A stretch of DNA of 64,000 nt from Corynebacterium sp. 74A. GTDB taxonomy: Bacteria > Actinomycetota > Actinomycetes > Mycobacteriales > Mycobacteriaceae. Every line of letters begins with the position of its first letter. Within the stretch, counting starts at the first letter, position 1. A program made the translations under genes and the position numbers. The notes below the pieces were generated by a model. The model saw only the letters and a list, made by a program, of their open reading frames with translations, had not been told where the DNA came from and made no database searches. Where the stretch lies: the NCBI RefSeq assembly GCF_008930665.1, contig NZ_PQMG01000005.1, positions 148,614 to 212,613 of the forward strand. The letters are read 5' to 3'. Positions 35,562-45,553 of this stretch are shown here, piece by piece.

Positions 35562-37181
35562 TTAGAGCTCGCCGTAAACCAGCTCGCCACCGAGGATCGT
35601 GGCCAGCACCTCCACGCGGCCGATCTCCTCGGGCGCCACCTGCAGCGGGTTGCGATCCAAGAGCACGCAATCGGCCAGCTGGCCGGGCATGATCTGGCCC
35701 TTGCGGCCCGCCCAGCCCGTGGCCGCCGCCGATCCAGCGGTATAGGCGTAAAGGGCCTGCTCCGCGCTGAGGCGCTCGCTGCCATAGTAGAGCTGCCCCG
35801 ACTGGGTGGTGCGCGTCACGAAGGACTCGATGGCCTGCAATGGCGCCCCGTCGGTGACGGGACGGTCCGAGCTTCCGGGCAGGATGAGGCCGGCGTCGAG
35901 AAGCCTGCGAGCAGGGTAGGAAAAGGCGGCGCGCTCCTCCCCGAGAACCTGGATCACGGCATCGCCGAAGGCGTGCACGAAGCGCGGCTGCGGCGCAATC
36001 ACGATGGGGCGGCCGTTGATCGCGGCCAGCTGATCATCACGCACCACCCCGCCGTGCTCGATGCGGTGCGGAATCTCCGGCGCGCCATAGGTGTCAATAA
36101 TCTCGGAGAGAATGGCCACGGACAGATCCACTGCAGCATCGCCGAGCGCATGCAGGGCCAGCGACCAACCGGCCGCCGCCGCGCCGAGCGCTTGTCGACG
36201 CATCTCTGCCGGATCACCCTGAAAATAGCCGCGGTGCGGGCAGCATAGGTAGTCCTCCGCCATCGCTGCAGTAGTGCTCAGTATCGAGCCATCCATAAAC
36301 ATTTTGGTGGGCCCGATCTGCAGCCACTCATCGCCCAGGCCGGTACGGATGCCGCCATCGAGACCATAGCCATAGCCATCCGCCGAGTGGCCGGCGATCT
36401 CGTGCAGGGCGTCGATGGTGGGCATGATCTGCATCCGGGTGTGGCGGGTGGCCTGCTGATAGGCCCCAATCTCCCGCGGGCTGTGCCCAATCCAGCCGCC
36501 GGCCACGCCACAGTCGGTGACCGATGTCAGCCCCTCGGAGAGATAGTGCGCGGTTGCTTTCTCGATGGCGGCGGCGATCTCGGTACTCGATTCCGGCAGC
36601 AACACCTGCTGCACCAGGCGCATCGCATTCTCGTCGAGCAGGCCGGTGGCTGCCCCAGTGCTATCGCAGACCACCTCGCCGCCGTCCACCAGCGGCGGAT
36701 GCGAGGGATCCACCCCGGCCGCCCACAGGGCCGGGGTATTGACGGTGTTCGCATGACCCGAAACGTGTTTGATCAGTAGTGGCCGCCCCGCCGCGGCGCG
36801 ATCGAGCGCGGCGATAGACAGCTCGCCATCCTGCAGGGCGCTGGGGCGAAACCCCGCGGCAATCACCCAGTCCCGCTCCCCCACACCGGCTGCCGCGGCA
36901 GCGATCGTGTCATAGACCTCGGTGGTGGTACACGCAGCCGAGAGATCCACCTCAGACAGCGTCTGGCCAAACCACACGGTGTGGGCGTGGGCATCGTTAA
37001 ACCCGGGAACAAGGGTGGCGCCGCCGGCGTCGATGCGTCGATCCGCGGGCAGGCGGCGGGCATCCTCGTCGAGCGCCACGAACCGCCCCTGGAGCATCGC
37101 CACCGCCGTGGCGCTGGGCTGCTGCGGATTCTGGGTGAGAATCCTCGCGTTCTCCACCAACACAATCGGACTGTGGCTCAT
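35562..37181 (-). CDS. Amidohydrolase (YtcJ-like)
   Basis: 539 residues from the ATG at 37181. The metal-dependent amidohydrolase features are GFNDAHAHTVW (the HxH pair), LIKHVSGHANTVN, KMFMDGSILSTTAAM, SLALHALGDAAVDL, IPHRIEHGG and the final GSSDRPV. The sequence class is YtcJ/LAF3-like, often annotated as exoenzyme-regulatory or N-acyl aromatic amide hydrolases. Longer frames upstream run into the remnant of a transporter gene. It is divergent from that remnant, which may once have imported its substrate. It holds two CACTACTG copies. Confidence 0.88.
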   Translation of the reverse strand: MSHSPIVLVENARILTQNPQQPSATAVAMLQGRFVALDEDARRLPADRRIDAGGATLVPGFNDAHAHTVWFGQTLSEVDLSAACTTTEVYDTIAAAAAGVGERDWVIAAGFRPSALQDGELSIAALDRAAAGRPLLIKHVSGHANTVNTPALWAAGVDPSHPPLVDGGEVVCDSTGAATGLLDENAMRLVQQVLLPESSTEIAAAIEKATAHYLSEGLTSVTDCGVAGGWIGHSPREIGAYQQATRHTRMQIMPTIDALHEIAGHSADGYGYGLDGGIRTGLGDEWLQIGPTKMFMDGSILSTTAAMAEDYLCCPHRGYFQGDPAEMRRQALGAAAAGWSLALHALGDAAVDLSVAILSEIIDTYGAPEIPHRIEHGGVVRDDQLAAINGRPIVIAPQPRFVHAFGDAVIQVLGEERAAFSYPARRLLDAGLILPGSSDRPVTDGAPLQAIESFVTRTTQSGQLYYGSERLSAEQALYAYTAGSAAATGWAGRKGQIMPGQLADCVLLDRNPLQVAPEEIGRVEVLATILGGELVYGEL

Positions 37182-37327
37182 AAAAACTGCTGTCTCCTCG
37201 GGTCGCGCAGGCATTGCGGCCAGCCTCGTTCTGGATGTGTGGTCTCCCTCTGGGGGATACGTCCTGTACCAACCCCGCCACCACATCGGGCAGGGACCCG
37301 CGGCAGGATTCCTTCGGCCCCGGCACC

Positions 37328-37595
37328 GTGAGCCCAGACCACGGCCACGAGACCGGGGAGATAGATTCCCGTGAGGTGGGCACGATCGCCCGCACCGCCT
37401 GTGTGGGCACCATGGTGGAATGGTACGGATTTTTCTGTCCGGCACCGCATCGGCGCTGGTGTTTCATTATTTCTTCGTGTCCAATACCGATGACACCACC
37501 GCCACGCCCACAGCATTCGCCACCTCCAGCGCAGTGCTTTGTCGCTTGGCATGCTCATCCTCGTGGTGGTGCTCGAGGCCACGGACGCCGAGTAG
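37328..37595 (+). pseudogene. Remnant of an MHS-type MFS transporter
   Basis: From a GTG at 37328 the frame reads into RTACVGTMVEWYGFF, the hallmark of metabolite:H+ symporters (usually GTTIEWYDFF). A frameshift at the T run then gives SGTASALVFHYFFVSNTDDTTATPTAFAT, the expected next helix and loop. A jump near 37540 leads to a hydrophobic end (LGMLILVVVLEATDAE-stop) that looks like the last transporter helix. So only the two ends remain, with about 1 kb missing from the middle and at least one frameshift. It is probably a ProP/ShiA-like importer that served the neighbouring amidohydrolase. Confidence 0.72.
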
Positions 37596-38540
37596 CTAGC
37601 TGCCCTCCGGTGGGTCGGGGGTGGCATCAAGGTGGCGTCGATAAGCCAGCTCTGCGAGTTCGCTCTTGAGTGTGGCGGTCTCCTCCCGCAGCTCACACAC
37701 CTGGTGAGAGAGATCCTGTACAGCTGTGAGCAGCTCCTGGTGGCGGGCAGAATCCATGAACTCCTCCGTCTCCGAGGAGGTGGTTTGCACCTGCTCCACC
37801 AACCAGGAGGACAGCATCGCTGTCACCACACCGGCGATCGCGATACCGGTGAGCATCAGCACCGAGGCCACCAAACGGCCCTGGGTGCTTACCGGCGCGA
37901 TATCGCCATAGCCCACCGTGGTCACCGTCACCAACGCCCACCACACAGCGTCGCCGAAATCGACAATCTGGCTGCCGTCCTGTGGCGCCTCCGCCTCGTA
38001 GAGTGTGATTGAGGCCACGATAATCACGAGGACCGCCGTCACCGAGGTGTACCACGCCACGCTCACCCGGGCATTTGCCGCGGAAAAACGCTGCAAAATC
38101 ACCAAAGTCGGCAAAATCCGCAAAATGCGCAGCGGGCGGAACATTGGCAGCACAATCAGCGCCAGCTCCCACAAATGGCGCACGAACCAGCGCCGGGAAT
38201 TCTCCGCCAACATCAGCCGCACCGCATAGTCCACCAAAAAGCACAGCCAGACGCCCCACATTCCCACATTGGCGATCTTGGTCAGCAGCGCATCATTGGC
38301 ACCCAGAGCCGTCCACGCGTACAGCACCAAAAACAGTAGTGAGGCCACCAGCATCGGCCCCTCGGCGTGACGCTCCCACTTCTCTTGGGCGCTCACATGG
38401 TGCGGTACATGGGGCGCAAAGATCTCCCTGAGCACCACCGAGGTCTTCCGCCGCAGCGGCATACCTGAGATATCAACGGGCCCCACCTCCTCATCGGCCC
38501 AACTGTCAGCATTTTTATCAGTCGAAGCAGCCACGGCCAC
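37596..38540 (-). CDS. Voltage-gated-like potassium channel
   Basis: 314 residues. About five hydrophobic segments precede a pore loop with the selectivity filter TVTTVGYGD, then a last helix and a cytoplasmic coiled-coil tail (LLTAVQDLSHQVCELREETATLKSEL). The layout is six-helix (S1-S6), with an arginine-rich segment (FRPLRILRILPTLVILQRF) like a voltage sensor. It would conduct K+ across the inner membrane. The GTG start shares one base with the TAG of the upstream YhgE-like gene, and a CACTACTG copy lies on this junction. Confidence 0.9.
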   Translation of the reverse strand: MAVAASTDKNADSWADEEVGPVDISGMPLRRKTSVVLREIFAPHVPHHVSAQEKWERHAEGPMLVASLLFLVLYAWTALGANDALLTKIANVGMWGVWLCFLVDYAVRLMLAENSRRWFVRHLWELALIVLPMFRPLRILRILPTLVILQRFSAANARVSVAWYTSVTAVLVIIVASITLYEAEAPQDGSQIVDFGDAVWWALVTVTTVGYGDIAPVSTQGRLVASVLMLTGIAIAGVVTAMLSSWLVEQVQTTSSETEEFMDSARHQELLTAVQDLSHQVCELREETATLKSELAELAYRRHLDATPDPPEGS

Positions 38541-40021
38541 TACTGTGCCACACGCTCCGTCTCCGCGGGCTTATCGACGCCATCCTCTCGCAGCTCAGCC
38601 GACTCGGCGGAGCTGGGGCTGGGGCGGCGGGCGAGCCAGAGACCACCGGCGGCCATGATCGCGAGCACCGCCGCCGAGCTGCCCGCCATCACGCCGTGGG
38701 CGCTATTGCCGATGGCGCTCAATCCCGCGGTGGCGTAGTGCAGCGGCATCAACCCCGTAGCGATCTGCACCTCAAGCTCCACCGTGCCGGTCGTGGCGCT
38801 CTTCCACACTAGGCCGACGACGAGGAGCTGAATGAGGAACACTGCCCCGACGACAACTGGGGCGAGGCGCTGCGGCAGGAGAAGCTGCACCAGCTGAGCG
38901 ATGGCCGACCCAGCAACCGTGGCGAACAGCAGCAGCCCAGCGGAGAGCGCGAGGGCGAGGAATCCGAGATCCCCCACAATGGCCAAGGCCACAGCCGCGC
39001 AGATCGCAATCCCGACAGCGCCCGCGAGCTGCTGAAGCAGGCGCAGCCGCGCCACGCCCACTGCTGCTCCTAGCCCCATGGCGAGAGCCGCGATGAGCAG
39101 CGCATAGAGCGGGGGCAGGGCATTGGTGGGGGCCTGAGCCGTCTCAGTGGTGCCTGTCTGCGCAGTATGGGCGGGGAGGGCGCGCTGAATACCGGTAATG
39201 CAGTTCTTGTTTTCCTCGGCCATCTTCTCCACCCGCTCGGCGCCATCGGCCAGTGCCGTGGCCCCCTCCTGGGCGCGGACGCTACCGCGCTCCAGCTCGG
39301 CGAGCCCCTGGTTGAGATCCTTGGCGCCCTGGGTGGCCTGGAAGATGCCATCGTGGAAGGCATAGCCGGGGGTATTGAGCTGATTGGCGAGTTCCCGCGA
39401 GCCCTCCCGCATGCGGGTGAACTGGGCTTTTTGCTCCTCGCTGAGGGTGATATTTTCCAGCTGCGGCCGGTACTCGTTGAGCTGTTCGCGAAGCTCCTCG
39501 GAGCGGGGATCCACCGACTCTCGAAGCTCCTTGTCGATCTGATCCAGCGCCGCCAGCAGCTGCCCGCGGGAAGCCTCCACCCCCACCAGCGCCCCAGCGA
39601 CCTGCTCAATGCCATCGGCGAGCTCCTGGGCGCCCGGGCCCATCTGGCCCACGCCGGCCTGCAGCTGCACCATCCCCGCGGAGAGCTCACCGGAGCCGCG
39701 GTGGGCCGCGGAGATGCCGTCGCGAAGCTGGGTGGTGCCCTCGGCGAGCTGGCGGGAGCCATCGCTCAGCTCCTTCACACCGGAGTTTAAGAATCCCGAT
39801 TGGGTGCCGGCATTGCTGGCTGCGCGGCGCGCCGCGAGGAGATCCGCATCCGAGTAGCCGGCCGGGCTGGCGGCCGCCGGCGCGCCGGAGGGCTCATCCT
39901 TGGTGGACCACGCATCGGCGGGTTCCATCCTCATCACAGTCGCCGCGATAGTGGCGAGAAGCACAGGAGCAACAATCACGAGCACAGCCAGGAAGCGAGT
40001 GAGCATGGAAGAGCTTTTCAT
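38540..40021 (-). CDS. YhgE/Pip-like membrane protein with repeat domain
   Basis: 493 residues from the ATG at 40021. An N-terminal membrane segment (LAVLVIVAPVLLATIAATV) is followed by about 270 extracellular residues with the repeat pattern 'GxxxLxxG(x)xxL' (KELSDGSRQLAEGTTQLRDG), characteristic of X_X_X_YhgE heptad repeats. Six C-terminal membrane segments follow. This is the Pip/YhgE superfamily with an ABC-2-like membrane domain, seen with ESX secretion and drug efflux; the function here is unknown. It is coupled to the K+ channel gene and divergent from mrpA. Confidence 0.83.
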   Translation of the reverse strand: MKSSSMLTRFLAVLVIVAPVLLATIAATVMRMEPADAWSTKDEPSGAPAAASPAGYSDADLLAARRAASNAGTQSGFLNSGVKELSDGSRQLAEGTTQLRDGISAAHRGSGELSAGMVQLQAGVGQMGPGAQELADGIEQVAGALVGVEASRGQLLAALDQIDKELRESVDPRSEELREQLNEYRPQLENITLSEEQKAQFTRMREGSRELANQLNTPGYAFHDGIFQATQGAKDLNQGLAELERGSVRAQEGATALADGAERVEKMAEENKNCITGIQRALPAHTAQTGTTETAQAPTNALPPLYALLIAALAMGLGAAVGVARLRLLQQLAGAVGIAICAAVALAIVGDLGFLALALSAGLLLFATVAGSAIAQLVQLLLPQRLAPVVVGAVFLIQLLVVGLVWKSATTGTVELEVQIATGLMPLHYATAGLSAIGNSAHGVMAGSSAAVLAIMAAGGLWLARRPSPSSAESAELREDGVDKPAETERVAQ

Positions 40022-40089
40022 GAGCACTAAATCTATCGCTTTCAAGGACGATTCGGCGAGAGGCCCACCGGTTTACCCAGCTGGTAACG

Positions 40090-40095
40090 TAGAAT
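40090..40095 (+). promoter_or_regulatory. Candidate -10 of the mrp operon
   Basis: TAGAAT, 38 bases before the mrpA start, in the 112-base divergent region shared with the YhgE-like gene. No clear -35 is present, as is common in Corynebacterium. Confidence 0.4.
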
Positions 40096-40133
40096 GCGGC
40101 AATTTTTCCCGGACTCCTAGTGTGGAACTTTCT

Positions 40134-43055
40134 ATGACCCTATCGACCGTATTGCTGTTAGTGGCAGCCACCGTGGTGCTGGCTCCACTAGCAGTTCGCT
40201 TGGGTGACCGGCTTGCGGGCTGGCCGCTCGCGCTGCTGTTCTTCGCAGCAGCGGGTGTGCTGGCCGCCAAGCTACCGGACATCATTGACGGCGACTCGCC
40301 CACCTTCTCCATGACGTGGATCAGCGATTTCGCCGCCACAGGCGTAGATGTAAACCTGAATTTTATTGCGGATCCTCTCAGCACCTTCTTTGCTTTGTTG
40401 GCGCTTGTGATCGGCGGCGTGGTCTTCATATATTCCGCCGCCTATCTGCACAACGATGACTTCAACCTCAGCTTCTACTGGCTGATGTCCGCGTTCACCT
40501 TCTCCATCCTGCTGCTGGTACTCACCGACGACATCGTGGTGCTGTTCATCGCATGGGAGCTCGTGAGCATGGCCAGCTTCATGCTCATCGGACGCGCCAA
40601 GGGATCCAGCGGCCAGATGGGCGCGATCCGCACCCTGATCCTCACCTTCACCGGCGGACTCACCCTCCTGACCGCGGTGGCGATCATGGTGGCCAAGACA
40701 GGCACGACCTCCATCAGGGAGATTCTCGCCTCCGACTTCTGGGCGGCGGATCCGAACCTTACTACTGTTTTGGCGGTCTTGGTCGCGGTCTCTGCCTTCA
40801 CCAAATCCGCCCAGCTGCCCTTCCACTTCTGGCTGCCCGAGGCCATGGCCGCCGCCACCCCCGTGTCGGCGTTCCTACACGCCGCCGCCGTGGTGAAGGC
40901 CGGCGTCTATGTGCTCATGCGTTTCTCCGCGGTCTTTGCAGACAACCACACCTGGAATGTGCTGCTGATCTCGGTGGGCATGACTACTGCTGTGATGGCG
41001 GCATTCTTCGCCATCCAGAAGACCGACCTGAAGAGCCTCACCGCCTACTCCACCGTCTCCCACCTGGGCTGGATCGTGGCGACAATCGGTGTGGGCACCC
41101 CCTTCGCGCTGGCCGCCGCCCTCGTGCACACCCTGGCGCACGGCCTGTTCAAGTCCAGCCTGTTCATGCTCATCGGCGTGGTCGACCACCAGGCCGGCTC
41201 CCGCGATATCCGTCGCTTGGGGCCGCTGTATAAGAAGATGCCCTTTACCTTCGCCTCCGCCGCCATCGGCTTGATGTCGATGGCCGCCGTGCCGCCGCTC
41301 TTCGGCTTCGTCTCCAAGGAGGGCATGCTGGAGGCCTTCACCGAGGCGCCGCTGACCTCCACGGGCGTGAGCTCACTACTGATCGCGGCCGCGGTGGGCG
41401 CATGGTTTACCTTCTCCTACTCCGCACGCTTCTTGTTCGGGGCGTTTATCGACGGCGACCGCTCGGTGGATGACGTCCACGAAGCGCCGGTATCGCTCTG
41501 GCTGCCCGCCGCCCTGCCGGGCCTGATGTCGCTGCCGATCGTGTTTGTTCTCGGCGTGCTGGATAAGCCCATCGCCGCCGCCGTGGGGTCGGTCTCCGCC
41601 GAGCCGGAGCTACACCTGGCGCTGTGGCACGGGCTGAACACTCCGTTCATGATCTCCATGGGTGTGCTGGCCGCCGGCCTGCTCACCATCATCTACCGCA
41701 AGCCGCTCTTTAAGGCGATCGGCGAATACACCTTCGCTCCCTTCACCGGCAACCAGGCGCTCGCCGTGCTCATGGGCTCCGCCGCCGGCTGGGGCAAGGC
41801 CGTGGGCCGCATGGCGGATTCCTTCTCGCCCTCTCGGCACCTGGCCCCACCGCTGGTGGTGGTGTGCATCCTCGGCATCATGGTGAGCTTCTTCAGCGGC
41901 GGAGTCGATGGCGTTGCCATGCCGCCGCGCGTGGAGGGCACCGATACGCTTATGGACTTGGTGCCACTACTGATCGTGGTGATGTCCGTCAGCGGCCTCA
42001 TCCGCGCCAAGTCCCGGCTGCACGCAGTAGTGCTTGTGGGCACCGCTGGTGTGGGTGTGACCCTGCAGGTGCTGCTTTTGGGCGCGCCCGACGTGGCACT
42101 GACCCAGTTCACCGTGGAAATCCTCATCACCGTCATGATGATGCTGGTGGTGCGCCTGCAACCGCGCTACTTCCACCGGACCTCGGATCGGCGCCGCTAC
42201 TGGTCGGCCGTGCTGGCAATCGTCACCGGCATTGTCACCTTCCTCGCCGTCTACGGTCTGCTGGCCCGCAATGGCGGCCGCTCCGAGATCGCGCAATGGT
42301 ACATCGATAACGCCCCCGAGATCTCCGGCGGCACCAACATCGTCGCGGTGATCCTGGTGGAGTTCCGTGCACTCGATACCTTGGGCGAGCTGTCCGTGCT
42401 GGGCATGGCCGGCGTGGTCATCTACTCGGTGGTGTACTCGGTGCCGAAGCACAGCTTCCTGCCGGGCACCAAGCCGCCGCGCTTCGGCTTTGAGGATCTC
42501 AACGCCACCCCGCTGCGGCACGTGTTCAAGGTTGTCGTCCCCGTCCTCATGGTGCTGTCCGTGCTGATCTTCCTGCGCGGCCACGAGGACCCGGGCGGAG
42601 GATTCGTGGCGGCCCTCGTCGCCGGCGGCGCCATCGCCCTCGGCTACCTGGCGAAACCCGCCGACGAGCGCATCGTCAAGCCCAATACGCCCTTCCTGCT
42701 CATCGGTTTCGGCATCATCCTGGCGCTCACCCCCGGCTTTTTGGGACTGACGGAAGGCTCCTTCCTCTACGCCATCCACGGCCACATCGGTGACATCCAC
42801 CTGACCACCTCGCTCATCTTCGACATGGGCATCTACCTGGCGGTGCTCGGCATGATCACCATGGGCATCAACGCCCTCGGTGGCCGCCTACGCCCCGGTG
42901 CCTACCCCGGCGATCTCGCCTTCGTCCGCGACGACGAGTCACCCCTGCCCGATGTCAGCTTCGACGAAGACCCCGAGGCGGAACTGACCGACCCAGACTT
43001 CCACCACCAGATGGACGTCGAAAAGCAAGAAGGAAAGAAGGTGCACCAGCAATGA
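40134..43055 (+). CDS. mrpA: Mrp-type Na+/H+ antiporter subunit A (fused A/B)
   Basis: 973 residues. The long NuoL-like antiporter domain carries the complex-I-type motif LPFHFWLPEAMAAATPVSAFLHAAAVVKAGVYVL with its key Lys and His. The C-terminal third matches MrpB (LIFLRGHEDPGGGFVAALVAGGAIAL), so A and B are one polypeptide, as in other actinobacteria. It is the main ion- and proton-translocating subunit for pH and sodium homeostasis. ATG 40134 is chosen; an in-frame GTG lies four codons earlier. It overlaps mrpC by four bases (ATGA). Confidence 0.95.
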   Translation: MTLSTVLLLVAATVVLAPLAVRLGDRLAGWPLALLFFAAAGVLAAKLPDIIDGDSPTFSMTWISDFAATGVDVNLNFIADPLSTFFALLALVIGGVVFIYSAAYLHNDDFNLSFYWLMSAFTFSILLLVLTDDIVVLFIAWELVSMASFMLIGRAKGSSGQMGAIRTLILTFTGGLTLLTAVAIMVAKTGTTSIREILASDFWAADPNLTTVLAVLVAVSAFTKSAQLPFHFWLPEAMAAATPVSAFLHAAAVVKAGVYVLMRFSAVFADNHTWNVLLISVGMTTAVMAAFFAIQKTDLKSLTAYSTVSHLGWIVATIGVGTPFALAAALVHTLAHGLFKSSLFMLIGVVDHQAGSRDIRRLGPLYKKMPFTFASAAIGLMSMAAVPPLFGFVSKEGMLEAFTEAPLTSTGVSSLLIAAAVGAWFTFSYSARFLFGAFIDGDRSVDDVHEAPVSLWLPAALPGLMSLPIVFVLGVLDKPIAAAVGSVSAEPELHLALWHGLNTPFMISMGVLAAGLLTIIYRKPLFKAIGEYTFAPFTGNQALAVLMGSAAGWGKAVGRMADSFSPSRHLAPPLVVVCILGIMVSFFSGGVDGVAMPPRVEGTDTLMDLVPLLIVVMSVSGLIRAKSRLHAVVLVGTAGVGVTLQVLLLGAPDVALTQFTVEILITVMMMLVVRLQPRYFHRTSDRRRYWSAVLAIVTGIVTFLAVYGLLARNGGRSEIAQWYIDNAPEISGGTNIVAVILVEFRALDTLGELSVLGMAGVVIYSVVYSVPKHSFLPGTKPPRFGFEDLNATPLRHVFKVVVPVLMVLSVLIFLRGHEDPGGGFVAALVAGGAIALGYLAKPADERIVKPNTPFLLIGFGIILALTPGFLGLTEGSFLYAIHGHIGDIHLTTSLIFDMGIYLAVLGMITMGINALGGRLRPGAYPGDLAFVRDDESPLPDVSFDEDPEAELTDPDFHHQMDVEKQEGKKVHQQ

Positions 43056-43486
43056 TCATGGCACTGACCATCGCGGTCCTCGTCGCCGGCGGTGTGTACC
43101 TCGTGATGCAACGCGGCATGATGCGCATCGTGCTCGGCATGTCGCTCATCAGCCACGCCGCGAACATCATCATCCTCGTCGCCGGCGTCCCCGCCTACCG
43201 CGGCGAAGTCTTTGGCGACCGCACCGACATCGCCGACATGGCCGACCCGCTGCCCCAAGCCTTCGTGCTGACAGCCATCGTGATCACGATGGCCACCGTC
43301 ACCTTCATGCTGGCGCTCGCAGCACTCGGCCTCGACGACGACACCCGCAACCCCACCGACCCCGAAGCGCCCGCCGCGTGGAACACCGCCGGCCGCAAAG
43401 TCCGCACCAACCAATCACCCCGCCGCGCCGAAAAGCTCAAGCAACGCTATAAGCGGCACCTGAAGGATGCGGAGGAAAACGACTAA
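43052..43486 (+). CDS. mrpC: Mrp antiporter subunit C
   Basis: 144 residues. NuoK-like, with three membrane segments: GMMRIVLGMSLISHAANIIILVAG, then PLPQAFVLTAIVITMATVTFMLALAALG, the conserved MrpC core. A basic tail of about 45 residues (RRAEKLKQRYKRHLKD) extends into the cytoplasm and is longer than in Bacillus. It starts within the mrpA stop and ends on the first base of mrpD (TAATG). Confidence 0.94.
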   Translation: MIMALTIAVLVAGGVYLVMQRGMMRIVLGMSLISHAANIIILVAGVPAYRGEVFGDRTDIADMADPLPQAFVLTAIVITMATVTFMLALAALGLDDDTRNPTDPEAPAAWNTAGRKVRTNQSPRRAEKLKQRYKRHLKDAEEND

Positions 43487-45009
43487 TGGACATTGTTCTT
43501 CCGCTGTTTGTTGCGATGCCACTACTGATCGCGGGCATCGCGACACTACTACCCAACAAAACCGCCCGCGACGCCCTGCACCTCATCGTGCCCGCGGGGA
43601 CCATCATCGCCGGGCTGTGGCTCTTTAGCTACACCGCCGAACACGGCCCCATCGCCCACAACGTGGGCAAATACGTAGGCGGCGTCGCCATCCCCTTCGT
43701 GGCCGACCCCTTCTCGGCGGTCATGATCGTCACTACTGCCATCGTGGCACTGGCGGCGAACTGGTTTGCCACTACTGTTGGCGAAACCCGCGCCCGGTTC
43801 TATCCGGCGCTCACGCTGATGCTGCAAACAGGTATCAACGGTGCACTACTGACCGGCGACCTGTTCAACTTCTTCGTGTTCATGGAGGTCATGCTGCTGC
43901 CCTCCTACGGCTTGCTCGCCATGACCGGCACCTGGTCGCGCATGGCATCGGGCCGACTGTTCGTGCTGGTGAACCTGACCGCCTCGACACTACTGCTCAT
44001 CGGCGTCGGCATCCTCTACGGTGTCGCCGGCTCGGTGAACATCGCCGCCCTCGCCGGGGCCGGGGCAGGAAACGGCCCCGTGACCGTGGCGCTCGGCATC
44101 GTAATGATCGCCCTCGCCATCAAGGCCGGCGTGTTCCCCGTGCACACCTGGCTCCCGCGCACCTACCCAGGATCCTCGGCGGCAGTCATGGCGCTGTTCT
44201 CCGGTCTGCACACCAAGGTGGCGGTGTACATGATCTTCCGCATCTACACCGTGATCTTCGACCTCGACGACCGCTGGAACGCCCTCATCATCGTGGTGAT
44301 GGTGGCCTCCATGCTCGTCGGCGGCTTTGCTGGCCTCGCCGAGCACACCATCCGGCGCGTGCTCGCCTACCAGATGGTCAACGGCATGCCTTTCATCCTG
44401 GTCATGCTCGCTTTCACCACCCTGGACCCGCAGCGCGCACTCGCCGCCGGCCTGCTCTACGCCCTGCACCACATGATCACCATCGGTGCCCTCACCCTCA
44501 CCTCCGGAGCGATCGAGGAAACCTACGGCACCGGTCGGATCATTCGGCTCTCCGGGTTGATGCGGCGCGATCCGCTCGTAGCCGCCATCTTCGCCGCCGG
44601 CTCCTTCTCCATCGTCGGCTTCCCGCCACTATCAGGCCTGTGGGGCAAGCTCTTCATCATGGCCGAGGTGGCGCGCCCCGCCACTACTGCCTCGTGGATC
44701 GTGATCACCACCATCATCGTGGCCTCCATGGGCGCACTACTGAGCATGCTGCGCGTGTGGCGGAAGGTGTTCTGGGGTAAGCCGATGCAGACCTCCGAGT
44801 TCCCCGCCGACTACGTGATCGCGAAACCGATCATCGCGCCGGCCGCCGTCATGATCCTGCTGTCCTTCGCCATGTTCATCTTCGCCGGCACCATGTTTGA
44901 TGTGGTGCTCACCGCCAGCGAGGGACTACTGGACGTGAGCAGCTACCAGCAGGCAGTCCTAGACAACTTCGATCAGGCCGTCGGCGTCGTCGCCGGGGCG
45001 GCAGGATAG
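43486..45009 (+). CDS. mrpD: Mrp antiporter subunit D
   Basis: 507 residues. NuoM/N-like with about 14 membrane segments: LLTGDLFNFFVFMEVMLLPSYGLLAM, IKAGVFPVHTWLPRTYPGSSAAVMALFSGLHTKVAVY and GFPPLSGLWGKLF are the conserved antiporter motifs, with the helix-break Lys and the Glu of the fifth helix present. It carries nine copies of the ACTACTG core, more than any other gene here. Part of the six-subunit Mrp complex. Confidence 0.95.
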   Translation: MDIVLPLFVAMPLLIAGIATLLPNKTARDALHLIVPAGTIIAGLWLFSYTAEHGPIAHNVGKYVGGVAIPFVADPFSAVMIVTTAIVALAANWFATTVGETRARFYPALTLMLQTGINGALLTGDLFNFFVFMEVMLLPSYGLLAMTGTWSRMASGRLFVLVNLTASTLLLIGVGILYGVAGSVNIAALAGAGAGNGPVTVALGIVMIALAIKAGVFPVHTWLPRTYPGSSAAVMALFSGLHTKVAVYMIFRIYTVIFDLDDRWNALIIVVMVASMLVGGFAGLAEHTIRRVLAYQMVNGMPFILVMLAFTTLDPQRALAAGLLYALHHMITIGALTLTSGAIEETYGTGRIIRLSGLMRRDPLVAAIFAAGSFSIVGFPPLSGLWGKLFIMAEVARPATTASWIVITTIIVASMGALLSMLRVWRKVFWGKPMQTSEFPADYVIAKPIIAPAAVMILLSFAMFIFAGTMFDVVLTASEGLLDVSSYQQAVLDNFDQAVGVVAGAAG

Positions 45010-45016
45010 GACAACA

Positions 45017-45553
45017 ATGCACTGGATTAGCTACACCATCTGGTTGATTGGCCAAGTGATTGCGTCGGCAAGCAAAGTCGCAATCGACACGGTACGCATC
45101 AACAACACCCAAGACCCGATCATCGTCAACTACCCCGTGCGGGTCACCGGTGAATGGGAGCGCACGCTGTTCTCCACCTCCATCACCATGACCCCAGGCA
45201 CCCTATCCGTGGGCTTCCGGCCCGTCGACGTCATAGACGGCGCCGAATCCGAATCTGGCTACATCCTGCTCGTGCAGGCCGTGTACGGATCCGATCCCAC
45301 CGAAGTGATCGCCGACCTCGCGCACATGGAAGAAAAACTGGCGCCCCGCGTCAAAGACACACCCCTGCACTACAGCGCATGGATGTATGCCGGCAACGTC
45401 GGCGATGGCTACCGCAACGATATTGACTTCCCGCTCGCGGAACTCGACGAAAACAGCGCCAAAAGCAAAGAGCAAAAGCGCGTCGACCGCGTCAAACAAG
45501 CCCGTATCGAGGCCGCCAAACGGCAACAGCAGCAGAAAGGAGACAAGAAATGA
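45017..45553 (+). CDS. mrpE: Mrp antiporter subunit E
   Basis: 178 residues. MrpE pattern: a membrane-proximal start ISYTIWLIGQVIASASKVAIDTV, then NTQDPIIVNYPVRV, LFSTSITMTPGTLSVGF and the soluble EKLAPRVKDT part. The N-terminus is shorter than in B. subtilis MrpE. The C-terminal tail is charged and Gln-rich (RQQQQKGDKK). It overlaps mrpF by four bases. Confidence 0.92.
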   Translation: MHWISYTIWLIGQVIASASKVAIDTVRINNTQDPIIVNYPVRVTGEWERTLFSTSITMTPGTLSVGFRPVDVIDGAESESGYILLVQAVYGSDPTEVIADLAHMEEKLAPRVKDTPLHYSAWMYAGNVGDGYRNDIDFPLAELDENSAKSKEQKRVDRVKQARIEAAKRQQQQKGDKK

